A stretch of 64,000 nt of DNA from Pseudomonas bohemica (GCF_002934685.1 NZ_NKHL01000112.1:62001-126000); one strand, 5' to 3'; shown: positions 43,165-51,919, counted from the first letter of the stretch. A program made the numbers and translations. Notes: a model not told the origin generated them from the sequence alone.

Positions 43165-45180
43165 TCAAACCGCCAACAACCGCTCACGCAGCTTGGTGAT
43201 TTCGTCGCGCATCTGCGCCGCTGCTTCGAACTCCAGATCTCGTGCCAGTTGGTACATCTTTTCTTCCAGCTGACGAATGCGCTTGGTGATTTCGCTCGGC
43301 GAGCGCAATTCGGCTTCGTACTTGGCGTTCTCTTCGGCAGCCTTGGCCATGCCCTTGCGCTTCTTGCTGCGCGAGCCGGGCACGGTAGCGCCTTCCATGA
43401 TGTCGGTGACGTCCTTGACCACGCCTTTGGGGGTGATGCCGTTGGCCAGGTTGAAGGCGATCTGCTTGTCGCGACGGCGGTCGGTCTCGCCGATGGCCCG
43501 CTCCATGGAGCCGGTGATGTTGTCGGCGTAGAGAATCGCCCGGCCATTGAGGTTACGCGCCGCGCGGCCGATGGTCTGGATCAACGAGCGCTCGGAACGC
43601 AGGAAGCCTTCCTTGTCGGCATCGAGAATCGCCACCAGCGACACTTCAGGCATGTCCAGCCCCTCGCGCAGCAGGTTGATCCCTACCAGCACATCGAAGG
43701 TACCCAGGCGCAGGTCGCGAATGATCTCGACCCGCTCCACCGTATCGATGTCCGAGTGCAGATAGCGCACCCGCACCCCGTGGTCAGCCAGGTAATCGGT
43801 GAGGTCTTCGGACATGCGTTTGGTCAACGTCGTGACCAGCACCCGCTCCTCCGTGTCGACGCGCTTCTTGATCTCGGACAGCAGATCGTCGACCTGAGTC
43901 AGCGCCGGACGAATCTCGATCTGCGGGTCGACCAGACCGGTCGGCCGCACCACTTGCTCGACCACACGTCCCGCATGCTCGCCCTCGTATGGGCCTGGGG
44001 TCGCCGAAACGAAGATGGTCTGCGGGCTGACGCCCTCCCACTCGTCGAAGCGCATGGGCCGGTTGTCCAGCGCCGACGGCAGACGGAAGCCATACTCGAC
44101 CAGGGTTTCCTTACGCGAACGGTCGCCTTTATACATGGCGCCGACCTGGGGCACGCTGACATGGGATTCGTCGATCACCAGCAATGCATCCGGCGGCAGA
44201 TAGTCGTAGAGCGTAGGCGGCGGCGCGCCGGAGGGACGGCCCGACAGATAGCGCGAGTAGTTCTCGATGCCGTTGCAATAACCCAGTTCAAGGATCATCT
44301 CCAGATCGAAACGGGTGCGTTGCTCCAAACGTTGCGCTTCCACCAGCTTGTTCGCTCCGCGCAGGTACTCCAGACGCTCCTGCAACTCGACCTTGATCCC
44401 TTCCATGGCGTCCAGCAGCGTTTCGCGAGGCGTTACGTAGTGGCTCTTGGGGTAGAAGGTGAAGCGTGGCAATTTGCGGATGACTTCGCCGGTCAACGGG
44501 TCGAAGGCCGACAGGCTCTCGACTTCATCGTCGAACAGTTCGATGCGAATGGCTTCCAGATCCGATTCGGCCGGGAAAATGTCGATCACATCGCCTCGCA
44601 CGCGGAAGGTCGCGCGCGCAAAGTCCATGTCATTGCGGGTGTACTGCAGGTCGGCCAGACGCCGCAGCAACGCGCGCTGATCGAGTTTGTCGCCGCGGTC
44701 GACGTGCAGGACCATGCGCAGGTAGGTTTCCGGGCTGCCCAGACCGTAGATGCACGAAACCGTGGTGACGATGATCGCGTCCTTGCGCTCCAGCAGTGCC
44801 TTGGTCGCAGACAGGCGCATCTGCTCGATGTGGTCGTTGATCGAAGCATCCTTCTCGATGAAGGTGTCCGAAGACGGCACGTAGGCTTCGGGCTGATAGT
44901 AGTCGTAGTACGAAACGAAGTACTCGACCGCATTGTTAGGGAAAAACGCCTTGAACTCGCCATACAGCTGCGCGGCGAGGGTCTTGTTCGGCGCCAGCAC
45001 CAGGGTCGGGCGCTGCACCTGTTGAATCACGTTGGCGATGCTGAAGGTTTTGCCCGAACCGGTCACACCCAGCAAGGTCTGGTGCGACAGCCCGGCGTCG
45101 ATGCCTTCAACCAGCTGACGAATCGCCTCCGGCTGATCACCGGCCGGCTCAAAACGGGTAACGAGCTGAAACTCGGACAT
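43165..45180 (-). CDS. uvrB: UvrB, excinuclease ABC subunit B
   Basis: The 671-residue product starts at MSEFQLVTRFEP with AGAGGT upstream and matches E. coli UvrB in length (673). It has Walker A GVTGSGKT at about residue 39, the beta-hairpin YDYYQPEAYVP that probes damaged strands, VIDESHVSVPQ (helicase motif II), the QTIGRAARN motif VI and the C-terminal UVR domain (RQLEEKMYQLARDLEFEAAAQMRDEI) that contacts UvrC. It performs damage verification in nucleotide excision repair. I found no consensus LexA box upstream. Confidence 0.97.
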   Translation of the reverse strand: MSEFQLVTRFEPAGDQPEAIRQLVEGIDAGLSHQTLLGVTGSGKTFSIANVIQQVQRPTLVLAPNKTLAAQLYGEFKAFFPNNAVEYFVSYYDYYQPEAYVPSSDTFIEKDASINDHIEQMRLSATKALLERKDAIIVTTVSCIYGLGSPETYLRMVLHVDRGDKLDQRALLRRLADLQYTRNDMDFARATFRVRGDVIDIFPAESDLEAIRIELFDDEVESLSAFDPLTGEVIRKLPRFTFYPKSHYVTPRETLLDAMEGIKVELQERLEYLRGANKLVEAQRLEQRTRFDLEMILELGYCNGIENYSRYLSGRPSGAPPPTLYDYLPPDALLVIDESHVSVPQVGAMYKGDRSRKETLVEYGFRLPSALDNRPMRFDEWEGVSPQTIFVSATPGPYEGEHAGRVVEQVVRPTGLVDPQIEIRPALTQVDDLLSEIKKRVDTEERVLVTTLTKRMSEDLTDYLADHGVRVRYLHSDIDTVERVEIIRDLRLGTFDVLVGINLLREGLDMPEVSLVAILDADKEGFLRSERSLIQTIGRAARNLNGRAILYADNITGSMERAIGETDRRRDKQIAFNLANGITPKGVVKDVTDIMEGATVPGSRSKKRKGMAKAAEENAKYEAELRSPSEITKRIRQLEEKMYQLARDLEFEAAAQMRDEITKLRERLLAV

Positions 45181-45528
45181 AAGTACCTCTTTGTTTGCGC
45201 CCCGTGTTCGCCCCCGCCCGGAATGCTTGCGGGCCAAAGCGTGATAAGCGCGGACGACTGATCTCGCCAGGAGAAAAAGCGTAAGGAGAAAGAATGATGG
45301 GACTACAAATGGAGTCCGCAACGCCAGCTTTCAAGCCATCCTCGGGACATTAGTCCTCGCGACATGACTAATGGTCGAAAATAATCGGAAAAACCCGGAA
45401 AAAACCGGCCCCGCCCTGTCGCCCCCGCCCACGATGGTCTCTATACTGACTCCCCGTTTGTGCACCGCTCCAGTGCATTCGGCCGGAGCGATGCGACCCA
45501 TTCACTCCCATTCAGAGCCGCCGCAAAA
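45181..45528. promoter_or_regulatory. uvrB-tyrB divergent control region with an 8-bp inverted repeat
   Basis: The 348-bp gap contains a perfect inverted repeat CATTAGTC / GACTAATG (45348-45373, ten-base spacer) and a -10-like TATACT at 45442-45447 directed at tyrB. No good -35 is visible. The inverted repeat may be a protein-binding site or hairpin. The tyrosine-type operator TGTAAA-N6-TTTACA is not present. Confidence 0.4.
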
Positions 45529-46725
45529 ATGAGCCTGTTCTCCGCTGTCGAAATGGCACCACGCGATCCTATCCTGGGCCTTAACGAAGCATTCAACGCC
45601 GATACCCGTACCACCAAGGTCAACCTGGGTGTCGGCGTTTACAGCAACGAAGAAGGGAAAGTCCCGCTGCTGCGTGCCGTTGCCGAAGCAGAGGAAATTC
45701 GCGTCGCTCAACACGTTCCGCGCGGCTACCTGCCGATCGACGGTATTGCTGCATACGACAAGGCCGTGCAAACCCTGCTGTTCGGTGTCGAGTCGCCGCT
45801 GCTGGCTTCGGGTCGGGTAATGACCGTACAGGCCGTCGGCGGTACTGGCGCACTGAAAATCGGCGCGGACTTCCTCAAGCAACTCTCGCCGAACGCCGTA
45901 GTGGCGATCAGCGACCCGAGCTGGGAAAACCATCGCGCGCTGTTCGAAACCGCTGGCTTCGAGGTGCAGAACTATCGCTACTACGACGCCGCGACCCACG
46001 ACGTGAACCGCGCAGGCATGCTCGAAGACCTGCAGAACCTGCCGTCCGGTTCGATCGTCGTGCTGCACGCCTGCTGCCACAACCCGACCGGCGTCGACCT
46101 GACCCTCGAGGACTGGAAACACGTCCTTGAAGTGCTGAAAGCCAAAGGTCACGTGCCGTTCCTCGACATGGCCTATCAGGGTTTTGGCGACGGCATCGAT
46201 GAGGATGCCGCTGCGGTGCGTCTGTTCGCCGATTCCGGCCTGACCTTCTTCGCTTCCAGCTCGTTCTCCAAGTCGTTTTCGCTGTACGGCGAGCGTGTCG
46301 GCGCGCTGTCGATCGTGACCGACTCGAAGGAAGAGACCGGTCGTGTGCTGTCTCAGGTCAAACGCGTGATCCGCACCAACTATTCCAACCCGCCGACCCA
46401 TGGCGCGACCATTGTGGCCGCGGTGCTGAATAACGCTGAATTGCGTCAGAAGTGGGAAGACGAATTGGCAGAGATGCGCTTGCGTATTCGCGGCATGCGT
46501 GAAGAGATGACCCACCGTTTGGCGAACAACGCGGCGGGTCAGGATTTCAGCTTCGTTGCTCGTCAACGCGGGATGTTTTCGTATTCGGGCCTGACCACAC
46601 CGCAGGTTCATCGCCTGCGCAGTGAGTTCGGGATTTATGCGCTGGATACCGGGCGGATTTGTGTGGCTGCTTTGAACAAGAGCAACATCGAGGCGGTGAC
46701 CAAGGCGATTCTGGCGGTCATTTAA
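45529..46725 (+). CDS. tyrB: Aromatic/aspartate aminotransferase (class I)
   Basis: This 398-residue enzyme starts at MSLFSAVEMAPRDPILGLNE, the standard start of TyrB/AspC/PhhC. It has the GVGVYSNEEGKVPLL loop, the substrate-binding HACCHNPTG segment, the FLDMAYQGFGDG strand with the pyridoxal Asp and Tyr, the Schiff-base Lys in SSSFSKSFSLYGERVG and the C-terminal Arg region TGRICVAALN. It converts aromatic amino acids or aspartate with 2-oxoglutarate. In Pseudomonas the same type is PhhC of phenylalanine catabolism. A strong terminator follows. Confidence 0.93.
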   Translation: MSLFSAVEMAPRDPILGLNEAFNADTRTTKVNLGVGVYSNEEGKVPLLRAVAEAEEIRVAQHVPRGYLPIDGIAAYDKAVQTLLFGVESPLLASGRVMTVQAVGGTGALKIGADFLKQLSPNAVVAISDPSWENHRALFETAGFEVQNYRYYDAATHDVNRAGMLEDLQNLPSGSIVVLHACCHNPTGVDLTLEDWKHVLEVLKAKGHVPFLDMAYQGFGDGIDEDAAAVRLFADSGLTFFASSSFSKSFSLYGERVGALSIVTDSKEETGRVLSQVKRVIRTNYSNPPTHGATIVAAVLNNAELRQKWEDELAEMRLRIRGMREEMTHRLANNAAGQDFSFVARQRGMFSYSGLTTPQVHRLRSEFGIYALDTGRICVAALNKSNIEAVTKAILAVI

Positions 46726-46750
46726 AAGAGCGGGTCAAGCGCTGCAAGAG

Positions 46751-46784
46751 GGGAAGCGGATTTAGGTCTGCTTCCCTTTTTTTT
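46751..46784 (+). terminator. Strong Rho-independent terminator after tyrB
   Basis: A ten-base stem (GGGAAGCGGA with TCTGCTTCCC, one G-T wobble) with a six-base loop TTTAGG is followed by eight Ts. It lies 26 bp beyond the tyrB stop. Confidence 0.92.
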
Positions 46785-46996
46785 GTTTTTTTCACGGGTT
46801 GGAAGTTGGCGCTGTCAGTGAGCGTATATCCGTTGTTTCGGGCGGCGCTGGCCAGGTTCGTCCTAACGGCCGAACTGTTTCGCCTTCAGCGAGTGACTTG
46901 GAAAAGCACCCGCTCTGTGTTTCAAGAAGCACCAGGTGTGCTTGCTCCCGGTTTGGTCCGGCTTCGTCGGACGCCCTCACTCCGCCTGCACCCAAG

Positions 46997-47517
46997 TCGC
47001 GTTCGGCGGCGTCTGAGTTTTTGCGTATGAAGAGCAAGATCAGATGCAGATGCTCAAGCCTGGCTCAAGACTTTTGGGAGCTGCCGGAGCCGTGCGACTG
47101 CCGCGAAAGCGTAGTGCCAGACAGCACATCCATAGCTGATCCACCGCCTTCGCTGCCGTCGTAACCTCCGACGTCTCCCACAAGTTACGCGGCGTATCGG
47201 AATTATGCGCATGCACACAATCCGCTGTAGCAGTCCGGCCGGGCCGGTCTTTGATCCTCGCGTTCGGCGGCGTCTAAGTTTTTGCGTATGAAGAGCAAGA
47301 TCAGATGCAGATGCTCAAGCCTGGCTCAAGACCTGTGGGAGCTGCCGGAGCTGTGCGACAGCCGCGAAAGCGTAGTGCCAGACAGCACATCCATAGCTGA
47401 TCCACCGCCTTCGCTGCCGTCGTAACCTCCGACGTCTCTACAAGTTAAGCGGCGTATCGGAATTGTGCGCATACACACGATCCCCAGTAGCAGTCCGGCC
47501 GGGCCGGTCTTTGATCG
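46997..47517. repeat. Two tandem copies of a 261-bp non-coding unit
   Basis: The segment 46997-47257 is repeated directly at 47258-47517 with only about a dozen differences. Each copy carries a REP-like GTGGGAGCTGCCGGAGCTGT, the tract GCCTTCGCTGCCGTCGTAAC plus CTCCGACG, and ends in CCGGCCGGGCCGGTCTTTGAT. Reading frames through it are not protein-like. It occupies most of the tyrB-dioxygenase gap, together with the palindromic element that follows. Confidence 0.9.
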
Positions 47518-47622
47518 TTCCTACGCTCTGCGTGGGAACCCGGGCCTGGACGCTCTACATCCAGTATCTGCATGACTCAGAGGGTCAGAGGATGCGGTCC
47601 CAAGCAAAGCGTGGGAACGATC
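47513..47622. repeat. 110-bp element with 27-bp terminal inverted repeats
   Basis: The ends GATCGTTCCTACGCTCTGCG and CAAAGCGTGGGAACGATC are inverted copies, with about 55 bp between arms that include GGACGCTCTACATCC. This is the GTTCCCACGCT-type palindromic element abundant in the P. syringae complex, which often gives rise to falsely predicted small proteins. It encodes no transposase and looks like a MITE. Confidence 0.8.
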
Positions 47623-47934
47623 AGGGCAGGTGCATTTTGCTTTTGATTTTTGATCTTGGCGCACGAAGTTCCAGACTACACGCATCGCGACTTGGTGCAG
47701 GCAGAGCGCAGGTGACGCTCCGTGGGCCGAGCGGCATGGACGGCGGATGACCGCGGGTTCACGAAGCGTCGCCGGAGTGAGGGAATTCCGCCGAAGGAGG
47801 GGCCTAGCCAGGTGCCAGAGCATTTTGGACTCCCGCACTTGGAAAGTCACCCGCCGAGGGGGGCGGAAAGGTGAATCAGCGCCAACCCTGATCACGGATA
47901 GACCCCCAGTCCCCACGCCCACTTGAGCCCCGAT
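47623..47934. other. Gene-free remainder of the repeat island
   Basis: About 310 bp between the palindromic element and the dioxygenase stop. Open frames exist on both strands, but their translations are Arg/Pro/Ser-rich without any domain, so I see no gene. It may hold the transcript end of the dioxygenase gene. Confidence 0.4.
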
Positions 47935-48900
47935 TCACTGCGCCTTCTTGCGGTACGCCATCGAGTCATCAATGCGTTTGAGGATGTAGTCCCCCGCGGC
48001 CACTGACGGATACAGGCTGGCGGCTGCATCGATGCCCAGATCACAGGGGTCGACCACTGCACCATAGGTGGGGTCGTAGAACGTGGCGATGGAATACCGC
48101 TCATGCCCCGACTTATTAATCACCCGATGCAACGTCGATCGAAATCGATCATTCGACCAACGCGCTAATAGATCTCCCACATTGACCACCAAACTGCCCT
48201 CGATAGGTGCGGCATCGATCCACCTGTTGCTGGCCAACTCACGCACCTGCAACCCGCCGCTGTTGTCCTGATACAGCAACGTGATACAGCCATAATCGGT
48301 ATGCGGCGCGACACCAAACTGATCGGTCTCGGCCAGCGGCGGGTGCGGCGGGTAATACACCATCTGCGTGCGCTGCAGTCGCTTCCCATATTTCGGCGCA
48401 AAAAAGCCCGGCTCGATGCCCAGCCCGACCGCCACCGCTTTGAGCAGATCCGCCCCCGCCAAACCGACCTGCTCGTAATACGCATCCAGCGCCAGACGCA
48501 GTTCAGGCATGAAACCCGGCCATTGGTTCGGCCCGCGCAACGCTTCCCCGGCCAGCACGCAAGGATCCTCTTCCGGCAGCTCCAGCCCCATGCTGAAAAA
48601 CTCCTTGAAGTCCGGCTTGGTCGCCTCATACATCAGCGCCCCGCCCAGCGAATGCCATCCACGGTGGCGCTTGTTCACTGCGACCTGACGCTTCACTTCA
48701 GCCGGATAGGCGAAGAAGGTTTTCGCGGCGGCCATTGCCGTGTCGATCACCGATTGCGTCACGCCGTGGTTGACGATGTAGAAGAACCCTGTCTCGCTAC
48801 AGGCCTTGCGAATGGCCTCGCCCGCCCGAAGGGTGGCGGCCTCGTCGCCCTCGCGGACCCCGGCCATGTCGATCAACGGAAGATTGGCAGTGGCATTCAT
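47935..48900 (-). CDS. 2-Oxoglutarate/Fe(II)-dependent oxygenase of the isopenicillin N synthase family
   Basis: This 321-residue protein starts at MNATANLPLIDMAG with AGGAG six bases upstream; the longer frame is unsupported. The N-terminal DIOX_N region (EAIRKACSETGFFYIVNHGV) precedes the jelly-roll core with the iron triad His-x-Asp (VAPHTDYG) and His (STLHRVINKSG) and the co-substrate-binding Arg-x-Ser (HERYSIATFYDP). It should hydroxylate, desaturate or oxidatively cleave a small acid or amino-acid-like substrate. It diverges from the hydroxy-acid oxidase operon. A GntR-type palindrome sits over its predicted sigma-54 start site, so it probably belongs to the same catabolic pathway. Confidence 0.88.
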   Translation of the reverse strand: MNATANLPLIDMAGVREGDEAATLRAGEAIRKACSETGFFYIVNHGVTQSVIDTAMAAAKTFFAYPAEVKRQVAVNKRHRGWHSLGGALMYEATKPDFKEFFSMGLELPEEDPCVLAGEALRGPNQWPGFMPELRLALDAYYEQVGLAGADLLKAVAVGLGIEPGFFAPKYGKRLQRTQMVYYPPHPPLAETDQFGVAPHTDYGCITLLYQDNSGGLQVRELASNRWIDAAPIEGSLVVNVGDLLARWSNDRFRSTLHRVINKSGHERYSIATFYDPTYGAVVDPCDLGIDAAASLYPSVAAGDYILKRIDDSMAYRKKAQ

Positions 48901-48933
48901 GCAAGCTCCTGGCGGTGGTGCGATGGAGATGGG

Positions 48934-48945
48934 CTGTATAGACAG
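48934..48945. promoter_or_regulatory. HutC/GntR-type operator CTGTATAGACAG (dioxygenase side)
   Basis: The site matches the HutC-subfamily GntR operator pattern GTMTAKAC. The same 12-mer occurs inverted at 49178-49189 on the other arm. Here it covers the predicted +1 of the minus-strand sigma-54 promoter (48952-48965), about 35 bp before the start codon. Its likely ligand is the GntR protein encoded at 55.4 kb. Confidence 0.7.
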
Positions 48946-48950
48946 GGCGA

Positions 48951-48967
48951 AGCATTTAGTGTGCCGC
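48951..48967 (-). promoter_or_regulatory. Sigma-54 promoter for the dioxygenase gene
   Basis: On the minus strand the sequence CGGCACACTAAATGCT has GG and GC separated by ten bases, as required for the -24/-12 elements recognised by RpoN. The predicted start, about 12 bp downstream, falls on the GntR-type operator. Confidence 0.6.
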
Positions 48968-49157
48968 GTATCACCCGCCATCGTCCGAATGCCGCCCAGA
49001 CCAAGCGCGCGCCTAGCGGATGGAGGACGGCTGCGGTTTCCCCATGCCCCAGCACCGGGCACCCGGAACCCATTCGGTGCAACTTTTGGTGACATCACGC
49101 CTGAACCATTTCCGTCCTGATAAGCGCCAGCACCCCAGGCAGGCTCACAAAGCGAAC

Positions 49158-49173
49158 TGGCCTGCATCTTGCC
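49158..49173 (+). promoter_or_regulatory. Sigma-54 promoter for the hydroxy-acid oxidase operon
   Basis: TGGCCTGCATCTTGCC has the -24 GG and -12 GC ten bases apart and the full TTGC of the -12 box. The predicted start near 49184 lies inside the palindrome at 49178-49189. Confidence 0.6.
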
Positions 49174-49177
49174 TCAG

Positions 49178-49189
49178 CTGTCTATACAG
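49178..49189. promoter_or_regulatory. HutC/GntR-type operator CTGTCTATACAG (oxidase side)
   Basis: This is the exact inverse of the site at 48934-48945. It overlaps the predicted transcription start of the sigma-54 promoter just upstream and lies 30 bp before the oxidase ATG. This is a position where a repressor would block initiation. Confidence 0.72.
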
Positions 49190-49219
49190 CTCGGCCTACC
49201 CAACGGCTAAAGGACACTC

Positions 49220-50413
49220 ATGCGTCGCTATCATGCCGGCCCCGATTTCACCCGCGCTCACAGCATCGCTGAGCTGGCCCATATGGCCCGTCGGCGCTTG
49301 CCGCATTTCGCCTGGGAATACCTGGAAGGCGGCGCCGAGCAAGAGTTGACCCTGGCGCGCAACCGGCAGGCTTTCGCCGAGGTCAGTCTGTTGCCGCGTA
49401 CCTTGGTGCCCTGGCAGACCCCGGACACCCGCCGCGCCTTCCTCGGTCGTGAGCGGCCCTTACCGATGGCGATCGCTCCCACCGGCTACAACGGCATGCT
49501 GCATCGCGACGCCGATATCCATCTGGCCCGCGCCGCTTCCGAGCGCGGCCTGCCATTTTCCTTGAGCACCGTGTCGACCAGCTCGCTGGAGCAAATCGTC
49601 GCCGCCGTGCCCGACGTCGAGCTGTGGTTTCAGCTGTACAGCATGACCGATCCTCAAGTGCAGGAAGACCTGCTGCGGCGTGCCGAGGCCGTGGGTTGCC
49701 GGACCCTGCTGCTGACCTCCGATGCCGTGCTGCTGGGCAATCGCGAGTGGGACAAGCGCAACTTCGCCCGCCCGCGCCAGTTGAGGCTGCGCAACAAACT
49801 CGATGTGTTGCGCCACCCGCGCTGGATCAAACAGACCCTATGGCCCCACGGCATGCCGAGCATGGCCAACCTCGATCGCTACCTGCCCGCCGATCAGCGC
49901 AATGCCTCGGGCGCCGCGCACTTCATTGGTGAAAAGATGGAGAAGCAGCTGAGCTGGGACTTTCTGGCCCGCCTGCGCGAACGCTGGCCCCATCGTCTGC
50001 TGCTCAAGGGAGTAATGCATCCGCAGGACGCCGAGCAGGCGGTGAAGCTTGGGCTGGACGGCATCGTCGTGACTAATCATGGCGGTCGCCAGCTAGACGG
50101 CGTACCTGCGAGCCTCGATTGCCTGCCCGCCATCGTCGAGGTGGCCAAGGGCAAGCTGAGCATTCTTCTCGACAGCGGCATTCGTCGCGGCACCGACATT
50201 CTCAAGGCCTGCGCGCTAGGTGCCGATGCGGTGCTGCTGGGCCGCGCCACACTGTATGGCGTGGCCGTCGGCGGCCAGGCTGGCGTCGGTCACGCGCTGG
50301 ACCTGCTGTCCAATGAATTGCGTCTGGCCCTGACCCTGCTCGGCCAGCCGGACCTGAATCACTTGCGCGTCAGCCCCAACCCGGGCGCCGCTGCGACTTT
50401 TACCGTGAGTTGA
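49220..50413 (+). CDS. FMN-dependent alpha-hydroxy-acid oxidase/dehydrogenase (LldD/MdlB family)
   Basis: The 397-residue enzyme is a TIM barrel of the L-lactate/mandelate dehydrogenase/glycolate oxidase family. It shows LPHFAWEYLEGGAEQELTL near residue 30 with the active-site Tyr, MAIAPTGYNGMLHRDAD, WFQLYSMTDP, the catalytic His-Gly-Gly-Arg (VTNHGGRQLDGVPASLD) and FMN-phosphate loops DSGIRRGTDILKA and GADAVLLGRATLYG. It oxidises an (S)-2-hydroxy acid to the 2-oxo acid. It starts the plus-strand operon and is followed four bases later by a D-type dehydrogenase, as if both stereoisomers of one hydroxy acid are used. The ligand could be aromatic rather than lactate. Confidence 0.9.
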   Translation: MRRYHAGPDFTRAHSIAELAHMARRRLPHFAWEYLEGGAEQELTLARNRQAFAEVSLLPRTLVPWQTPDTRRAFLGRERPLPMAIAPTGYNGMLHRDADIHLARAASERGLPFSLSTVSTSSLEQIVAAVPDVELWFQLYSMTDPQVQEDLLRRAEAVGCRTLLLTSDAVLLGNREWDKRNFARPRQLRLRNKLDVLRHPRWIKQTLWPHGMPSMANLDRYLPADQRNASGAAHFIGEKMEKQLSWDFLARLRERWPHRLLLKGVMHPQDAEQAVKLGLDGIVVTNHGGRQLDGVPASLDCLPAIVEVAKGKLSILLDSGIRRGTDILKACALGADAVLLGRATLYGVAVGGQAGVGHALDLLSNELRLALTLLGQPDLNHLRVSPNPGAAATFTVS

Positions 50414-50417
50414 TGCC

Positions 50418-51794
50418 ATGAGCGACCTGCAACAGACCATCACTGACCTACGCCAGGCCCTGGGCGCTGCGCAAGTGTTGACCGGCGAGGCCATCAGCCC
50501 GCGTCACTACAGCGACTGGACCCGCCACACCCCGACCTGTCCTGCCGCGTTGATCCTGCCCAGGGACACCGAGCAGGTCGCCACCGCCCTGCGCATTTGC
50601 AATGCCGCTCGACAATCGGTGGTGCCACAAGGCGGCATGACCGGGCTGGCGGGCGGCGCCGTACCGCGCTCGACCGACATCGCTTTGTCGCTGGACCGCC
50701 TGCGCGGCATCGAGGAAATCGACGTCGCGGCGGCCACTGTCACGGTCAAGGCCGGCACTACGTTGCAGCAGATTCAGCAGGCGGTGGCCGACGCCGGCTA
50801 CCTGTTTCCGCTGGACCTCGGGGCCCGCGGCTCGTGCCAGATTGGCGGCAATATCGCGACCAATGCCGGCGGTAACGCGGTGATTCGCTACGGCATGACC
50901 CGCGATCTTGTGCTGGGCCTGGAGGTGGTGCTGGCCGACGGTCGCGTGTTGAACCTGATGAACAAGATGATCAAGAACAACTGCGGTTATGACCTAAAAC
51001 AGTGCTTCATCGGCAGCGAAGGCACTCTTGGGGTGATTACCCGCGCGGTGCTGAAGATGACGCCGCAACCGGGCCAGACCTCCACCCTGCTCTGCGCCCT
51101 GCCCGATTACGCCAGCGCCGTCGCCCTGCTGCGCCGCCTGCAGCGCAGCGCCGGAACGCCTCAAGCCTACGAACTGATGTGGCAGGACTTCTTCCGCATG
51201 GGCGTGTCGTGGCTGGAAAATCCGGTCCCGCCGATGCCCGATCATCACCCGCTCTATGTGCTGCTGGAATCGTCGGCCACCCACGAAGTGCTCGAACAGA
51301 CCCTCGAAGCCGCCGTCCAGGCCGGTGAAGTGGTCGATGCCATCCTCGCAACCTCCCAGGGCCAGGCCCGCAGCCTGTGGAAGATTCGTGAGGCCACCGG
51401 CGAATTCCCGGCGCGCCTGGCGCCGTTGAACTTCGACATCAGCCTGCCCATCGGGCAGATCGGTGACTTCGCCGAGCTGTGTCGCCTGCGCCTGGACCAA
51501 CGCTGGCCGGGTAACCACAGCGTGTATTTCGGCCACATTGGCGACAGCAACCTGCATCTGACCGTGGACTGCAACAGCCTGCCGCAGCCTGCGCCTGTTT
51601 TTGAAATCGAAGAGCTGGTCTATAGCGCGGTCGGCGAACTGGGAGGCGCGGTGTCTGCCGAACATGGCATCGGCCTGCTCAAGCGTGAATTTCTGCATCA
51701 CTCGGTGAGCGCCGAAGCGCTTCAAACGATGGCCGAAATCAAGCGCAGTTTCGACCCCAACGGCATTCTGAACCCGGGGAAAATCTTCAGCTAA
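50418..51794 (+). CDS. FAD-binding D-2-hydroxy-acid dehydrogenase (GlcD/D-lactate dehydrogenase family)
   Basis: This 458-residue flavoprotein has an N-terminal FAD_binding_4 domain (VVPQGGMTGLAGGAVP near residue 72, GGNIATNAGGNAVIRYG near 145) and a C-terminal FAD-oxidase_C domain (VYFGHIGDSNLHL, SAEHGIGLLKREF and the terminal NPGKIFS). The layout matches GlcD and D-2-hydroxyglutarate/D-lactate dehydrogenases that feed electrons to the respiratory chain. It begins four bases after the FMN oxidase stop. No GlcE/GlcF Fe-S partners follow, which is typical of stand-alone members. Confidence 0.9.
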   Translation: MSDLQQTITDLRQALGAAQVLTGEAISPRHYSDWTRHTPTCPAALILPRDTEQVATALRICNAARQSVVPQGGMTGLAGGAVPRSTDIALSLDRLRGIEEIDVAAATVTVKAGTTLQQIQQAVADAGYLFPLDLGARGSCQIGGNIATNAGGNAVIRYGMTRDLVLGLEVVLADGRVLNLMNKMIKNNCGYDLKQCFIGSEGTLGVITRAVLKMTPQPGQTSTLLCALPDYASAVALLRRLQRSAGTPQAYELMWQDFFRMGVSWLENPVPPMPDHHPLYVLLESSATHEVLEQTLEAAVQAGEVVDAILATSQGQARSLWKIREATGEFPARLAPLNFDISLPIGQIGDFAELCRLRLDQRWPGNHSVYFGHIGDSNLHLTVDCNSLPQPAPVFEIEELVYSAVGELGGAVSAEHGIGLLKREFLHHSVSAEALQTMAEIKRSFDPNGILNPGKIFS

Positions 51795-51809
51795 CGGCTC
51801 GCGCCGGTT

Positions 51810-51817
51810 GTATATAC
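51810..51817. promoter_or_regulatory. GTATATAC palindrome upstream of the importer promoter
   Basis: GTATATAC matches the GT-N4-AC half-spacing of HutC-type operators but is not identical to the two CTGTATAGACAG sites. It lies just upstream of the -24 element at 51823 rather than over the start site. Confidence 0.45.
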
Positions 51818-51822
51818 CGGTA

Positions 51823-51838
51823 TGGCACGCTAACTGCA
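51823..51838 (+). promoter_or_regulatory. Sigma-54 promoter for the amino-acid importer genes
   Basis: TGGCACGCTAACTGCA is a near-consensus RpoN promoter (TGGCACG-N4-YTGCA) with GG and GC ten bases apart. It lies about 85 bp before the binding-protein start. This gives the ABC genes their own promoter in addition to read-through from the oxidase genes. Confidence 0.75.
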
Positions 51839-51919
51839 CACGCACTGCTTATGGCGCCCCCTAACGACGACACATCACTGCATCTGGTGAATGAGAGTTA
51901 CCCAATGAGGAGTTTCACT

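Noticed and set aside
43126..45261. 711-codon open frame opposite uvrB
   Set aside because: uvrB is certain on the other strand; the long antisense frame is a result of high GC content and codon bias. The same applies to the 506-codon frame opposite the lytic transglycosylase (28089-29609) and others.
45181..45360. LexA/SOS box upstream of uvrB (also sought before polB at 21128-21306)
   Set aside because: No CTGT-N8-ACAG sequence found in either region.
47521..47922. 133-codon minus-strand frame in the repeat island
   Set aside because: Its composition is Arg/Pro/Ser-rich and it runs through the palindromic element, the typical source of false small-protein predictions in the P. syringae group.
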